A stretch of DNA of 64,000 nt from Echiichthys vipera (GCA_963691815.1 OY829655.1:15310765-15374764), one strand, 5' to 3'; shown: positions 35,704-49,159, counted from the first letter of the stretch. A program made the numbers and translations. The notes: a model not told the origin generated them from the letters alone.

Positions 35704-38700
35704 AGCGACCGCATTTTTGTTATTCACTTGACTTAGACTTTAAAAAAAGACAGCCTGCAGAACCCCCCCCCCCCCCCCGTAACGTTACACTGCTATGAAT
35801 CAAAACATACACCAAAGCTATACAGAACTCACCCCTTGCATCAAGTATAAGTCCAGCTTCAATTTAATTCACAGCACACCCAACTCCCAATCCACAACAC
35901 TATATCCTCTGTTAGAACAGGAAATAAAAAGGAAAAGGATCAAAAGACAGCCACACACATACGTGAGCCACAGATTTTAGTGGCCGTTATTACTTCTTAG
36001 TGGACCAATATCACAGGCTCTGTTAGCTACCCACAAAGAGACAGAGAGAGAGAGGTTTTTAGTTTAGTAGTTGTGTGGCCCTAATGGTCCATCTAAGGAG
36101 TGCACAAACCACTTAGGCTGGCTGACCTTAAAGATGGTGTGTCAGCCTGTCAATCTCCAGGAAAGGGGGGGGGGACTCTTATCTCTGCCTGACAGCTAAA
36201 AAGCGGCAGATGAGTTGATGAAGAGGATGGAGGGAGCGATGAGGAGATGTTATTGATGGCTGAGCCAGGAAGAGTGGAAGGGCTAATTAGGAAAACCACT
36301 AGTGGCACCGACCCCTGAAGGTAAAAGAAGATCCAATAAAGACTTTTGTATCACATAGGGAAGAAAATCACTATTATCTCCCACAGTACCACCATAATCA
36401 TTCACTGGATGGAATTTCTTGAAAATTCCTATTATTACCAGCACCTCAGCACTTCTGACAAATGTTACAGTACATCACATCAAGTTATTACAGGCCTGAA
36501 CACTGGGTTATGAAGGGCTTAAGATGATAAGCTTCATAAGTACTTTTTGTAACTCAACTTCTATTCTTTCAGACTTATGTGTCATTTCAGAAATAAAGGT
36601 CCCTCAAGGGGTCTTTTGTTTGGGTTGTACTTCCATGCAATTTGAATGGTTCAAGTCGGAATCCTGTTTTAAAGATCCCTGTGTTGTAAAAATGTGTACA
36701 TCTTTGCTCAGTGTTTCAAAAACCCGGTCTCTACACACTCTGCTGCATGATTGACAACAGGGATTACAGCAAATAGCACTCTTACTATATGAAATTGACA
36801 AAGTGGGTTTGTTTTAGCAGCTTCCTTATCAGGCTTTGTAGCTGATGCTTGCAAAGAAACATGACTGCCGCTGTCAGATGCTATCTAGAGCCATGTCTTG
36901 GCATGCTTCCCTTTGTTTAAATGAAAAATGTATAGTTACTCACTTGTTTGTTAAGCATGGTAGAGTCGAGATCTTTTTAACATGTTGCCCAGCAGAACGT
37001 CACAGAGAAGCCCACCTCCACAATGTGCTACTGAGATACCTAAGTACACTGATATTCTTATTCTCATAATCTACACTGCATAAGCTAATATCACTAAAAA
37101 AGAGAATAGTAGTGACGTCTGTAAAGGTTGCTTCTCTTTACATGCTGGTAGGAAAGTGCTCTTTAAAAATATTATCTTAAAATAGCTACATCATTCTGAA
37201 AACCTGGGCGGCATTGGAAAGCTTTTCAAAGAAAGCTCACTAACTTTTTTTTTCTTCAAATAATGGATATATAACCATGGATTTAATTAATTCTCTGTTT
37301 GCACTTTAGCTATTTGAGCTGTTAGTTCTCCCCATTTTCTCCACCATCTCTCATCCACCCTACCAAAACCAAGTTATGGACAGGAGAAGGAGGGTGCACG
37401 GCTAAACATAATGAAACACATTCAGCAGCTTAGGTCCCGTCTCTGTGGAGCCCAGTGAAGGCTCTGGCAGCAAAACAACTCTTCTGAGCAGCTTTCCATA
37501 GGAATTAATGGGTGCCATTTTTTTGTCCTCTGTCAATTATTTTTTGTATGTTCATGCTCTCCCCTCGTTATCCCCTGTTCAGTGGTATAAGAGCTCCATT
37601 TGAGCACTGCTCTCCCAGGGATGATAACCAGTGGGAGCAACATTGCTGGCACTGCTCAGCCAGCTCCGTATTTGTTTGTCACGTCAGAGACAAGAGTCAT
37701 GTGCAGCCATTCTTTGCCCAAAATTTGAATGTTAATCAAACTCTTTGTGAGAACCACGTGGAGGCAATCTAAGGCCCATACTGATTTTCTTTTTCAGTAT
37801 TTTGAGTACAGAACATTTAAAGCATGTAATCAGCTTAGATAACATAGTAGAAACTCAAACTGCAAGTATGAAACCTGGAAAAAAATCATGATATATCTCC
37901 TTTAAGTGTTTTCTCCAGTATTTTATTCTAGCAGACCAATAAAAGCCTCTGAGACACATACTGTAATAGTATTTATACTATTTGGTGGGTGACACTGAGG
38001 TCCCCATTACGATAAAACAGAAATATTGACTCAATCAGCAAGCCTTTACACAATTCTGACTCAAACCATTCTTCTTACAGCTCACTGAAGGAAACATTGC
38101 CTCAGACACCCCTCCTCCCTTTCTCTCTCAGATGTAGCCTGTCCCTGAGGGCTCCATATAGACTCTTTACTCCTCAATCACGACCCTTGTCAAAGCTGGT
38201 AGAAACGATAGATCATTGTTAAGCCCAGGTCGTGGCAGAGTCATCTTCTCTGTCCTGGTTGTTAGCATGTGATCTATCGCTGTTGTGGTACTCTTCCTGG
38301 ATCAGGTGCTACATGCGTGACACCACGGCTGAACTCATGAACACCAAACCAGCAGCACCAAGCCACTGTCATTAATATGCTGTCACAACTCACACACCAA
38401 GGACAGACTGGAGCAGAAGAATTGGCATTTTATGTGTAATCCTGACTGCTTAAAGTTCAAGACACTATTGGTAAACTGCTGTATAATATCCTGATGTTCC
38501 TTAACAGTGAAAACTCATCAATTATGTTTTTGACTGCCACTTGTCTGTGATGCTTAGTGGAAGTTATTGGCCTCGGTTCTCTTCATGGCCAGCTGTTCTG
38601 TTAAATGTCCAAGGTGCACTATAGGATTCTGCCCTTGTTTGCACCTCCGGCTCAAAGTCATTCAGGCCAATGGCACACCAAATGACCCTTTAGGACAGTA

Positions 38701-40589
38701 GACATATTCACTGTGATAATAAGCATTTTAGCTTTAGAACCATGCAAAAAATGAAAGGTAACTTTTGGCTGTATCTGAAATGAAGCATTATTGGTTTTGC
38801 ATTTCAAGGCTGAGATGTGCCTGGTAAAATGCCAATAAAGTGCAGGACAGGAGCATCTTTTAAATGTGTCAGTAGGGGGCAAAATTGGTCCAGTGTCTCA
38901 GAGTCAATGACCTCACACCAGCTGTGAGAAATACCCAGACTCATGTGTGGAGGGTTTACAGAGAATGTCATAGAGGAAAGGGGAAATGATTTGTCATTGA
39001 AAGTAAGCAATGAGATGTTCCAAGTTTTACAGTTATGTAATGTTGCATATCAAACAACAATGCTCCCACATCTTGGGTGAGATACTTCCTGAGTAATTTT
39101 ATTTTGCTTGTCAAAAAATAATTTGATGAGATAACCTCATAAACTAGACAAGCGTTGCCATCTTGCTGCCAGTAACCTGTCAATCAGAATGCATTAAATT
39201 AAGTAAAAAGCTGGTTTGCTCTTACAAGCTGCAAGTTTGTATTAATAAGATATTACAGGGGAAAGTCAGTGTTAAAAATGAAGATGGCAATAAAAGGAAA
39301 ATTAAAGATAATATAAGTAGCTTTGGTCTTTGTTGGACAAGGACAGGGGCTCTGTGGAGGACTTAAGTCGTAGGAGTGACATTTAACTCAACCTCCATTG
39401 CTCATTCTTGTCCAAGTATTTTATTCAGTTTAACTGAAGGTCAATTTTTACTTTGTGAAATTGTGGGTGAGAAAAGTAAAAAGCTCCCTGCCTGAATTAT
39501 CCAACAGTGACATTAAAGGTACTTCTGTGATTTAATGTTGCACTTCAATAAAATGATGTGGCTTCCGAGACACAGATAAAAAAAAATAAAAAAACGATGT
39601 CCAAAAGCGATGGGTGGGTCAGTATCCAAAAGTAATGAATTCTACACTTCCTCTAATGAAACTCAATAGTGTTTCTGCTCTTTAAACACCCATGTGTTTC
39701 AAACTGAGTTTATAATGCAGACACTCTGTCAAAAATGTGTAGTTTCTGAGATTTAATTTTTTATGATGACATCCTCTTCACCACCTCGGAAAACTCTCTG
39801 TAGAGCCAAAACATTATACAACTGCTATAACAGGTGCAGTCATACTCTGCAGGACACGTCACAGTGTTCTGCATGTGTAAAAAACACAAACCAAAAAAAC
39901 CCCCACAGAGGAACAGTCCTTTAAGTAATGTTCTGATAGTGCTGGACAAAGTGATGGGAACACATCAAAATAAGATTGTTTGGAAATGAAAAAAACAAAC
40001 TGTAAATAGCCTTGCAGGCAAGCAAAGGCATCACGAGGAGCACATTGCACGGAGTTACAATGATGATGTCTCTGCTCACTGAGCAAATTTTGACCACGGC
40101 TGGAAAAGGAGATATGGGCTTCTTCCTTTGTGTCCGTGCTGCCAAGTTTGTCACAAGTAAGAGGGGTAATAAATAGCGTGAGGATTCTTGACAGATATAC
40201 TGAAACTAAGAAGAAAGACTTTTACTTACTTACTCTTGCATCTAAAGTCGGAGTTCTGAATAGATACTCGTCTATGGCATTTAACCCTTGGGAAACAATT
40301 ATTACAGAATGAAGACTGTCTGATGTATGTGTGGGAACTGTGTGTCGAGTAACAAAACCTGCAGGTGAAGCAAGCAGTCATTACACAGATTTAATTTGAA
40401 TTCATTTTTTTGTATTATATGGCTTACAAGCCTGTTCTTTTTCTATCTTCAGTGTACTCACATTTTGACACTGCATCTCAGAGGAGACAAGGATTGTCTG
40501 TGCCAAATATTGTGTCAATCATTCTAGCATATTGAATGTATTTCAATGGACATGTCATACATTTGTTCTCCTGGTGGCCTCTGTTAAAA
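35704..40589. other. Long non-coding stretch with homopolymer runs
   Basis: Contains a run of 16 C at 35763-35778 and 10 G at 36165-36174. Otherwise AT-rich, unique-looking DNA with no recognised gene or transposon. Confidence 0.4.
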
Positions 40590-41342
40590 CAAAAATAATT
40601 CCTCTAGGGCCCTCAAATATCTGTACCAAATTTCATGACAATCCATCCAATAGTTCTTCAGATATTCAATTCAATACCCAAACAGTCAACCATATTGTGG
40701 TCCTAGGGAAATGTCTGAGGATCACCAAAGTCATTAAGATTGATCCTCTGAGGACTGTGAGTGTTTGTGTTGGAGCCATTTGATAAACTACGACAAGCGT
40801 CGCACTTTTGTTGTTTTTGAGCAGTGATGCAACCACTGTGTGTCCCGTACTAATGAGTGCACACAGGTATGCAAGGCAAACACAAGAGACGCTACAGATA
40901 TTGTTTTCAACCGCTCGGCACTGCTCAGAATTAATGTGCAAGTTTGAATTGAAAAGAAAGTATAAAGCAATTAGGTGACGCAGTTTATGAATTGGTTATT
41001 TGGGTTTGAACAAACAGTTTTTGATGCATGCATCGGACTTGAGTTTGTTTACTTTGGAATCGCATACACTTGCAACACACACCTTTTCATTCATTTTCTC
41101 ATTCATGCACTCACCCACTACACCCTGGTGATCTTCAATCAAAACAGCAAGTAAGTGATGCCGCAGGGCGTTGACAAGTCCATCCCGAGCTGTCCATAGG
41201 CTTTATATGTTTAAAAGCCTTGACAGTTTGTACAAAATTGAATGGCAATCCATTGCATAGTAATTGTGATATTTCAAGTATGGGCCACATAATCGACTGT
41301 CATTACCATCCCTAGAGCTCCGTGCTATTGTGGCTAAAAGAA
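40590..41342 (+). repeat. Dispersed repeat R1 (3' part), split by about 450 bp
   Basis: First part (about 40590-40768): CTGTACCAAATTTCATGACA, ATCCATCCAATAGTTCTTC and GATCACCAAAGTCATTAAG, then CCTCTGAGGACTGTGAGTG. Second part (about 41222-41342): TTTGTACAAAATTGAATGGC with a second copy of the CAATCCAT..TATTTC module, then ATTACCATCCCTAGAGC and GTGGCTAAAAG. In the family as I remember it these parts are contiguous. The intervening DNA has no recognised ends or coding content. Confidence 0.5.
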
Positions 41343-44300
41343 TATGTGATGTTCCAAGATTCTTTTAAACCTCTGTGCTTCTTTACCGACATAGATGGAC
41401 ATTATCTTAATCTGTGCTTGAGACAGAGGCACTGCCAGCAACCTAGAGCCAAATCTTCTTCATTAATGTATGCTTATTTTTCTCCCTAGAAAAGAATCCA
41501 TGACTCATACTAATGCCGGACATTAAGTTAACGATGTGTGGTGCTTTGTTGAGCATCTGGCTATCCTGGTTTGACAGATAATTGGAAATGCAGATGAAGA
41601 GTGCTGACACCCTCTTTACCATTCTGCATTTGTGAAACACTAGAGCGGCCATTTCCCAGAAGGTAGCATTCTAGAGCATCAGCACCTCTGACACCAGGAA
41701 GACTTTTAGTATATCCTCCCATGTACTGCTACAAAGCTCATCTTGGCCAGTACAGGTTGAAGAGTTCAGAGCCTGTGAGGCCCAATAACTCAAAGCAAAA
41801 AACAACAGTGGTGAGTCTTACTGCCAGGCCACACAAGTTGTATCAGCAGCAGGTGTTGCTTTTCATTTTGGCGCCTATGTTAACAGGCCGGAGCAGCCAT
41901 ACATCTAGAGATTAAAGGTCTTGATTATTTTTACTACGCTTTGGTGCAGCTTGCAGCAGAAAGAGACAGGGAGCATGCGTATAATATGTCACCGACATGA
42001 ACAAAATGTAGCAAGTTATACTTAACTCAATACTTTGTGTTTTAAACAAATACAAATGACATTCATAATAAAATTAAATGAAACGTTCTTTTATTTATGG
42101 TCCTTTTCATAGGCAAAACTCAATGCAGAAAGGTAGAAAGCAACGTCTGCATGTGTGGATACACTCACGTGTAAGCCTCAGCAGTTTCAGCAGCGCAGCC
42201 ACTATGCACTGTTCATGCAGGATGTGTGACTTATCTGTTATGCCACTGAAAAAGCCAGTAGTCCTGACTGTCTGCTGTATTGCAGCATGGCTTTATTTAT
42301 ATCATGAATAAATAAAGGAAACCTTAGAATCCTCAAAGCACAAGTTGTCAAATGTTATTACTGATACAAATATGAAATCAATTTTGGGTGGTGGTGCGGT
42401 ATTTGGAGAATGGGGGGTTGTGAAGTTGACCAGAGCATGCAACTGAATTCTTACCCCCAGGCTGTTTATTGCTTTTGCATGAGATACGGGCTGCCTTAAA
42501 AACAACTGGAGGGAAAATCACTTCATTTTAAAGGCAATATCTACTGCTCCAAAATGCTCAGGGATACTTTTAAATTCTGACCGATAGATGCCCCTTGTTA
42601 ACTGAAAATTAACCATCACGTAGGCATGACTCCCAGTTCATCTGCCAGAGAGACTTGGACAAACTTTACACATACTTTTGATTTTATATTGCTTGGTGGT
42701 GATAACATTTGACAATTTGTTTTTGATGATTCAATTTGCAAGTGCAAATTTAGAACTAGCAAGTTACCTAGCAGTAAAGAAAGATATTATAGTCTGGTAT
42801 TCATTTACCATGCAACAAACCTTTTTTATAAAACGTTTTTACTGATAGTATTAATCGGTCAAAATTCTTATTGACGGTTAAACTTTAATCATTAACATTC
42901 CTAATAACAAGGAACAGTTTGCAGGCAAGCATTCGCTGCAAATGGGTAACATCTGATTTTATTCAGTGAACGTTTTAGTCCATGACATATCAATGGTAGG
43001 TCTTGTAATTTGCTAAATAAAGTGTTCCACCTTACTGCTCTTGGATTGGGATTTTGCTGCAGCCCTTTAGGAGAGGATCAAGAAACACATCGGGAGCAGA
43101 ATGACTTGACATTTTCCACCCGCTACATTTGCTTACTCAAAATGATGAACCAGCGCTCATAAAGAAGACTCATAATTCCAGAATCTCATAGAGATGAAGA
43201 GGCCTTCCCAATTTGCTTTCAGTGATTCTATTGGTTGAAAACAAAGAAAGGGCCTTATTTCATTACTATTGTCTTTACCTTATGTAAAGTATATTCTACA
43301 GTAGATATTTTTTAGAGGAAAATTCTGTATTTTTAGAATATAATTGGGAAGTCCTATAGCTGATGTGAGGCGAAATGGTGGCCAACTTTCCTATTTTGGA
43401 CTTGTTTATGTCTCTTCTTTGATGGGCCATGTGATTGTTCAGGGGTTGTTTCATAACCGAAGTACTGTATAACTGTGCATTTCTTGTGGCTTTAGACTAT
43501 GTGCTTCACATTGCCCTGGTTGCTATTGGTAGTATGGTCTTAGGCTATCTTATTGTATGGCTCGGTAAAAAAGAAAAAACACAGAAATTCAGTGTTGATT
43601 GAAGATCCTCTTGAGTTTCTCAGACACTCCAGCCATGTGTATTATGTTTGTGTCTAGTCTGGTGTTCTGAAGTCACACTGCTCAGTGTATGATTTCTGAC
43701 TCTCACCACCCACTGGAACACAAGGTGGAGGTTATTCAACCTTTATGCCATCGGGGTTAGAATACACCATAATTCATTACAATACAGGACAAGAATATTG
43801 CCAAACATCCTCAACATAAGGGCAGAAATATATGCTTGAGTCTAACACAATATATCAAGCTAGACAATGTGAGAGCTAATTTTTGGATGACTGTGTTCAG
43901 GGTTTAAAGCAAGAATTTTTTATGAGCCTGAAAAACTGTTCAGAAGGAAATCTATCAACTTATTATTATTATTATTGCTCTATGCCTGAAATCAGGCATG
44001 TCGACTAAGAACTTCAAGCCCTGTGTCAACAGCCCCAGTAACACAATTACCACCACATAATGATTTACTATAAATATAAATCTGATATTACAATACTTTA
44101 TTTTAAATCAACATTGTTGATATTCCTTCCTTTCACCAGCTTGTCAGAGTCATAAACCCAAAGGATTAAAATGAAAAATGACACGCAAGCCATCTGGAGA
44201 GCTAAAAGAGAATAGGAGGCTGCAATATGCCCCAGGCAAAACATCCAGTGGCCTTGTCATATACGATAAGTTCACCAAAGTACTAGTTTTATTCTTGTGG

Positions 44301-45506
44301 TTTTTTTTAAGTTAATATGCTGCACATACATATTGCAGTTTGTTTTTTCCACAATTTGTCCCACATCTGAGTATGTTCACCCTGTGGTGCAGAGCCCTCA
44401 AGTTTAATGCCAAACAAAATAACCCAGCAACAAAAGTTAAACACACTGTGATTTCATAACTCATTAGCTAAATGTAGTCTGCAACAAAATATTTTGGATT
44501 TATAATATATGATAAGTTGCTTTTGTGTGTTTGTAAATATAGCATTTATTCTCTAGTCACCTGCATGATCATACTGTACATCGTCAGCCATCCATGCAAA
44601 GTCATGGCTGGATTGAGGGCAGAGACCTGTATGTCCAGATTTAATCTACTTCATATGATCATAATTCAGCAAACGATTGATAAAGGTCATTGAGGACCAG
44701 CAGTGGGTACTTCCTGGAGATGTAGTTGGTGCTGCTTCTGCCACCAAGAAGTGCAAAAGATAACTGAACAGACATGGCTATCACTGAATAGTCCTAATTG
44801 GTTTTGAATTGATAATATTTAACATTACAATTCAAGCATATTACAAAATCCTATTAATGACTCATTACTGCTCATTTGAACACATTGTAGTTTAACAAAA
44901 AGCAAGCCCATGGTTTGGGTGTAGAAGTACAAGTGCTGTGCTCATGTTGAAGCAATGGGGATTAGACTCCCCGCCAAATCAAACCAGACCATTCCTGAAT
45001 GCTGGTTTACCAATGGTCTCATTAAGGCTGGAGACAAGTCCAGGGTGGAACTCAAGAAAGGTCAATGCGTGAGTTTGAATATTCTGTGGGTGTGTTGTGT
45101 GTGTTCAATGTGATCATATGCATGTTGCCACTTGTATATATTTAACCTTTATCACAATCTGCCGAAAGCTCAAAGGAAATGTCATGCTCTTACATACATT
45201 TCCCTTTTCACGGTCCATGTTTGTATGTGAAGCTTTTTCCGCCTTTGTCCTTGTGTGTCCTGAAAATCTATTCTTGTGTGCAATTACATTCAGCAGGTTT
45301 CAATTATGTTTATTTTGCTCAGTAGTTAGGAAGCTTCCCAGAGGAATTTGAAGCAAGGATACACAAGATCATCTTACATGGAAGCCTTTTACTAGACCCC
45401 TTTATTAGAATCATGTTTGGTGATTGGACACAGCAGCTTATTTGAACGAGCATATTACATTGAACCAGCACAAACCCATGCAATTAAGAATTAAAAGTTC
45501 AACTCA
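41343..45506. other. Long non-coding stretch
   Basis: AT-rich DNA. Open frames are short and without domains. A short ATT repeat lies near 43960. A segment at 44575-44760 reads like old repeat DNA but I cannot name it. Confidence 0.35.
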
Positions 45507-45515
45507 CTCCAATTG

Positions 45516-45831
45516 TCCATCCATCCATCCATCTTCAACCGCTGACATCGGGTGTAAGGTGGGGTACACCCTGTACAGGACGCCAGTCTATCACAGGGCA
45601 CATAGAGACAAACAGAGACAGACAACCATTCACACCTACGGGCAATTTAGAGTCACCAATTAACCTACCACGTGCCTGTCTTTGGATCGTGGGAGGAAGC
45701 CGGAGAACCCGGAGAGAACCCACACAGATACAGGGAGAACATGCAAACTCTACATAGAAGCACCCCAGCCGGGATTCAAACCCCTTGCTGTGAGGCGACA
45801 ATGCTAACCACCAGACCACCGTGCCACCCCC
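45516..45831 (-). mobile_element. tRNA-derived SINE (type 1), perfect 9-bp target duplication
   Basis: Minus-strand head GTGGCACGGTGGTCTGGTGG then TTAGCATTGTCGCC (A-box region), B box GGTTTGAATCCC, body with GAGTTTGCATGTTCTCCC and CGTGGTAGGTTAATTGGTG. The 3' end is GGTTGAAGATGG then (ATGG)n. The 9-mer CTCCAATTG is identical on both sides (45507-45515 and 45832-45840). This is a near-complete copy. Such SINEs are transcribed by RNA polymerase III and depend on a LINE for mobility. The 3' end points to an RTE-type partner like the one at 53880-55795. Confidence 0.88.
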
Positions 45832-45930
45832 CTCCAATTGTTTAGAGTTTTCTTATTTAGCATCTTCTTAAAAATAATGAAAGACTATAGTTGGGCCATG
45901 CAATGGTTATGCTACCACATACATCCAACA

Positions 45931-45992
45931 TTCATTCATTCATTCATCTTCAACCGCTTATCCCGGGGTCTGGGTCGTGGGGGGCTGGAGCC
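45931..45992 (-). repeat. 5'-truncated type 1 SINE (3' end only)
   Basis: (ATTC)n followed by ATCTTCAACCGCTTATCCC and GGGGGGCTGGAGCC is the 3' end of the SINE at 45516-45831, in the same orientation. The rest is missing. Confidence 0.7.
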
Positions 45993-46634
45993 GATAATAA
46001 ATTATTAAATAATATAATATATAAATATAATATTATAATAAATAATATAATATTAAATACATTTGTTGGTATTTGTGACTATGTAAGATGGTCTTGGTGA
46101 GCTATTGCTCGGAGTGTATTGTGATGCATCACCCCACTTCTGTTGATAGGTTTTCAGTTTGTAGTGAGCCCTTTTTGTAAGACTGTTTAAAAAATGAGAC
46201 AGCTGGTTAAATTTCTGAAGGCCATGCAATTCTTATTTCAATATGTGCCTTCTTCAACACTCTCACCAATTCCACACTCTGCCAATTTCCACTCAGAGGG
46301 CACAGATGAATTGAGAATCCCTGTGTGGCAGAGGAAGACACATAAACTTGGCTTTTCCCCTGCTGTTGACTATACTCACATGATAGATGACAACAGTTGG
46401 TCCCATGTCTGTAGCATGCATCAAGGTTCAAAGGTCATTATTTCAAAGCAGGAGTCATGTAGAATCTGGCATATGCTGTTCTCAGGGTTGAGAGGGATCT
46501 ATGACGATGTTTTAATTTTGTCATTTCATTGAACAATCCCAGGTCTATATTTTTTGATGGCACTTTGAAGGCCCAATATATAAAATTAAGATTTTTCTTT
46601 CTTTGTTTGTTTCTTTCTGGTAATGTAACTGTGT
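45993..46634. other. Non-coding stretch beginning with low-complexity AT
   Basis: 45996-46060 is a degenerate AATAAT/TATAAT tract next to the truncated SINE. The remainder has no recognised features. Confidence 0.4.
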
Positions 46635-46700
46635 GACACATGGGTCAAAAGTCCTGCTTTTATTTGACCCATCCACCACCCTGACCTTCACCCTACGCAG
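46635..46700 (+). repeat. Fragment of the 17757-18010 repeat family
   Basis: GGGTCAAAAGTCCTGCTTTT then GACCCATCCACCACCCTGACC aligns with the end block at 17957-18003. Only the terminal module is present. Confidence 0.4.
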
Positions 46701-47921
46701 ACTTTATCGCCAAAACATCAGAAGTATTTTGTGAAAAATTATTATATTAATCTATATAGATATGGATAGGGCCCTTAATACAATACACAGATACTGTAAT
46801 TTTTCAGAACAAGCTGTGGCATTTTGTCCCAACAAATAGATGGGATGCAAAAAGCAAGAAAGATCATTGCGTTAGTAAATGGCATTGCATCCACTCAGAA
46901 CCATGCAAGACGCTGTGATAATCACAGTAATGTCAGCGCAATGGAAGGAAGCCGCTGGTGTTCTCTCTCAAATGCTTCGTGCATTCTTGAAATAATGACA
47001 GATCTCTGACATTTACTCAGATGGGAACAGACAATGCTTCTCACTGAAAATATCCGTGGGCTCATGGGCTTAAAAGGAATAGAATCAGTTGAACAGTAAT
47101 GTACTCTTACGTACCGGAGTCAAGACAATAACAGACATTCCAACATGTAAATAACACACTGCTTCTCCATCATTTTGGTTTTAGTAACTTAGAAAAAAAA
47201 GATAAACTATTGAATTATTGAACAACTCTAGTATTTTATTCTTGTAACTATTTTGTGCTTGATGAAAAATTTAGTTACCTCTGAAAGGCTACCATCTTAA
47301 AGTTTCAGGAGGCTATTGGGGATCTTTACATGATTCAGCAGCAGCAAAGCTGGCTTGGTAGTAAAATGTACTACCTGTGCTGTGTCTGAACTATGTCGAC
47401 TCATGATTGAAAACATAGAGTGAGTGCCTTGACAGTAAAAGGCGAAACAAAAGCTAACTGGAAAGAGTAATCACAATATAAAACAAACAAATCTCATCAC
47501 GTGTGAAATCCCCCAATCCACAAGCTAGCCAAACAGAAAGTCTGTAAAAGAGCTAACCTTTCTTTCAGCCAGTCATCCAGACAGTCATTTAGCCAGTAAT
47601 TTAAAAATATCAGTCATCCTGGATAGCCAGACAACTAAACATCCAGCCCCACCAACCTGGTAGCTAACCATAAAGTAAAGATTGCAGTAATTGAGCTTTG
47701 CAAACAGCTAACCACAACTTCCTAAATAAGATGCCTAGCTGGCAATCCAAACAGTGGGTTATCCACTAGAGAAACGAATTATCCAAGGAATTATAAGCCA
47801 GCCAAGTAAGCAACCAGAAATCCACAGATACAGTCAGTCAACTAGATAAACAGCAGCCATTAAGCTAACCTTTACTAATAACTAAGGGTCTGTGACACAT
47901 CTGTGGCTACGTCCAGGACCA
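46701..47921. other. Non-coding stretch with degenerate AGCCAG words
   Basis: 47440-47880 is rich in imperfect repeats of AGCCAGTCATCC, GCTAACC and AACAGCTAACC type without a fixed period. No gene was recognised. Confidence 0.4.
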
Positions 47922-48207
47922 CAATATTCTAGGGTTGTCAAAACTATACTCAAATAAGTATCGATACTAAAAATTAGTAATCGGATACAATACTAAGTTG
48001 CAAAAGTATCGATACCAACAGTGACATCATCGCCTCCTCTAGTTTACAAGCAACTTGACCCAGCAGCGCTGTAAGCACACAGACACATGCAGCTCGTCTC
48101 CCTCTAGCAGCTGAGCACACGACGGTGAACGCTAATCCACCCTAACGACACTGAGCTGGATAAACATGGTTCTGCTGTTGGAGGGCCTTCACGGCCGGTT
48201 TTAGTAG

Positions 48208-48390
48208 AAAAGCGCCATTTGGAAGTATTTTTCATACGAGGCTAACGACCAGGGAAAGGCTAAGGACACTGACAAGCCGATATGTAAACAATGCTACATA
48301 GTGGTGTAGACGAAGTCGAGTAGCACATCAACCTTGGCGAAACCCCTGAAAGACCGACACCCCAGTCTTTAAGGGGAGTATCAAGAGGTT
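48208..48390 (+). pseudogene. BED zinc-finger exon remnant of hAT transposase
   Basis: The frame reads KSAIWKYFSYEANDQGKAKD, then PICKQCYIVV, a TAG stop, TKSSSTSTLAKPLKDRHPSL, a TAA stop and EYQEV. The layout (W-x-aromatic-F, CxxC, then L-x-x-x-L-x-x-x-H) is that of a BED finger in hAT transposases and ZBED proteins. The first zinc-binding His is Pro here (LAKPLKDRH, expected H-x4-H). With the two stops, this confirms loss of function. About 61 codons are recognisable, just upstream of AGTAAAG. Confidence 0.8.
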
Positions 48391-48488
48391 AGTAAAGCTC
48401 CCGTTTCAACAACATTTAAGCATTAAATAGTTAATGTCTGCTAAGTTATCATTAAGCTAACGTTAGCAGCTATTGCTAGTAACAACTC

Positions 48489-48522
48489 GACTGTTAGCGG
48501 CGGATCTAAGCCGCTAACAGTC
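48489..48522. repeat. Perfect 13-bp-arm hairpin
   Basis: GACTGTTAGCGGC and its exact complement are separated by an 8-nt loop (GGATCTAA). Located inside the hAT derivative. Confidence 0.9.
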
Positions 48523-49159
48523 CCGTCCGCCTAACGTTAAGATATGTCAATTTAACAGGTTAAAACAAGTACATGTATCTGAAAAGTGTTTCTGTTCAAG
48601 TCCCAGACTGGCAGTGAGGCCACCTAAATGGTCATACACCTGTGTGAAGAGTGTGGACTGGAGCACACTGCCTTCTAATTACCTTCTGTGTTTTAATATT
48701 CTGTACACTTTTCAGCAAGTGCATTTTAAAAAACTTTTTTAACTAATAACTATAACAATAACTAAATATTGACTAAATATTAGCACTACCTCAGACAGCT
48801 TAATATTGTTGTCCTATTTGCTGGTTGGTGTTGTTTTTTATTGTTTGTTTTGTTCTTATTTTATTATTTTCTCTCCGCGGTATTGAAACTGGTATTGAGT
48901 ATTGAATATATTCCTGGGTATCGGTATCAAGTTTGAAATTTTGGTTTCGTGACAACCCTACAATCTTCAAATCTTTTAAATCCAAACGTGTCCAATGTCT
49001 AATGTTTTGTCTGTGTCTGATCAATTCAAATCGATACTTGGTTGTCATCTTCATGTCATGTTACACAAAGAATCCCAAAACTGTTGCTTCTTTAATGCAT
49101 GAAAATGCAATATATACCATAATAGTTATTAGAACTGTAGAATTGGATCATGAGTGTTA

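Larger units (their letters stand above)
47930..48960 (+). mobile_element. hAT transposon derivative with BED finger remnant
   Basis: Terminal inverted repeats TAGGGTTGTCA / TGACAACCCTA (perfect over 11 bp), then subterminal 'aagtatcgatact' and 'ggtatcggtatcaag' words. Flanking octamers CAATATTC (47922-47929) and CAATCTTC (48961-48968) match at 7 of 8. The interior keeps a BED-domain coding remnant followed by a donor-like boundary, but no catalytic exon. A 13-bp perfect hairpin lies at 48489-48522. It is an internal deletion derivative of an autonomous hAT. Confidence 0.85.

Noticed and set aside
44575..44760. Possible coding remnant on the minus strand (GGRSSTNYISRKYPLLVLND)
   Set aside because: The reading is suggestive but I could not match it to any family or find a second copy in the window.
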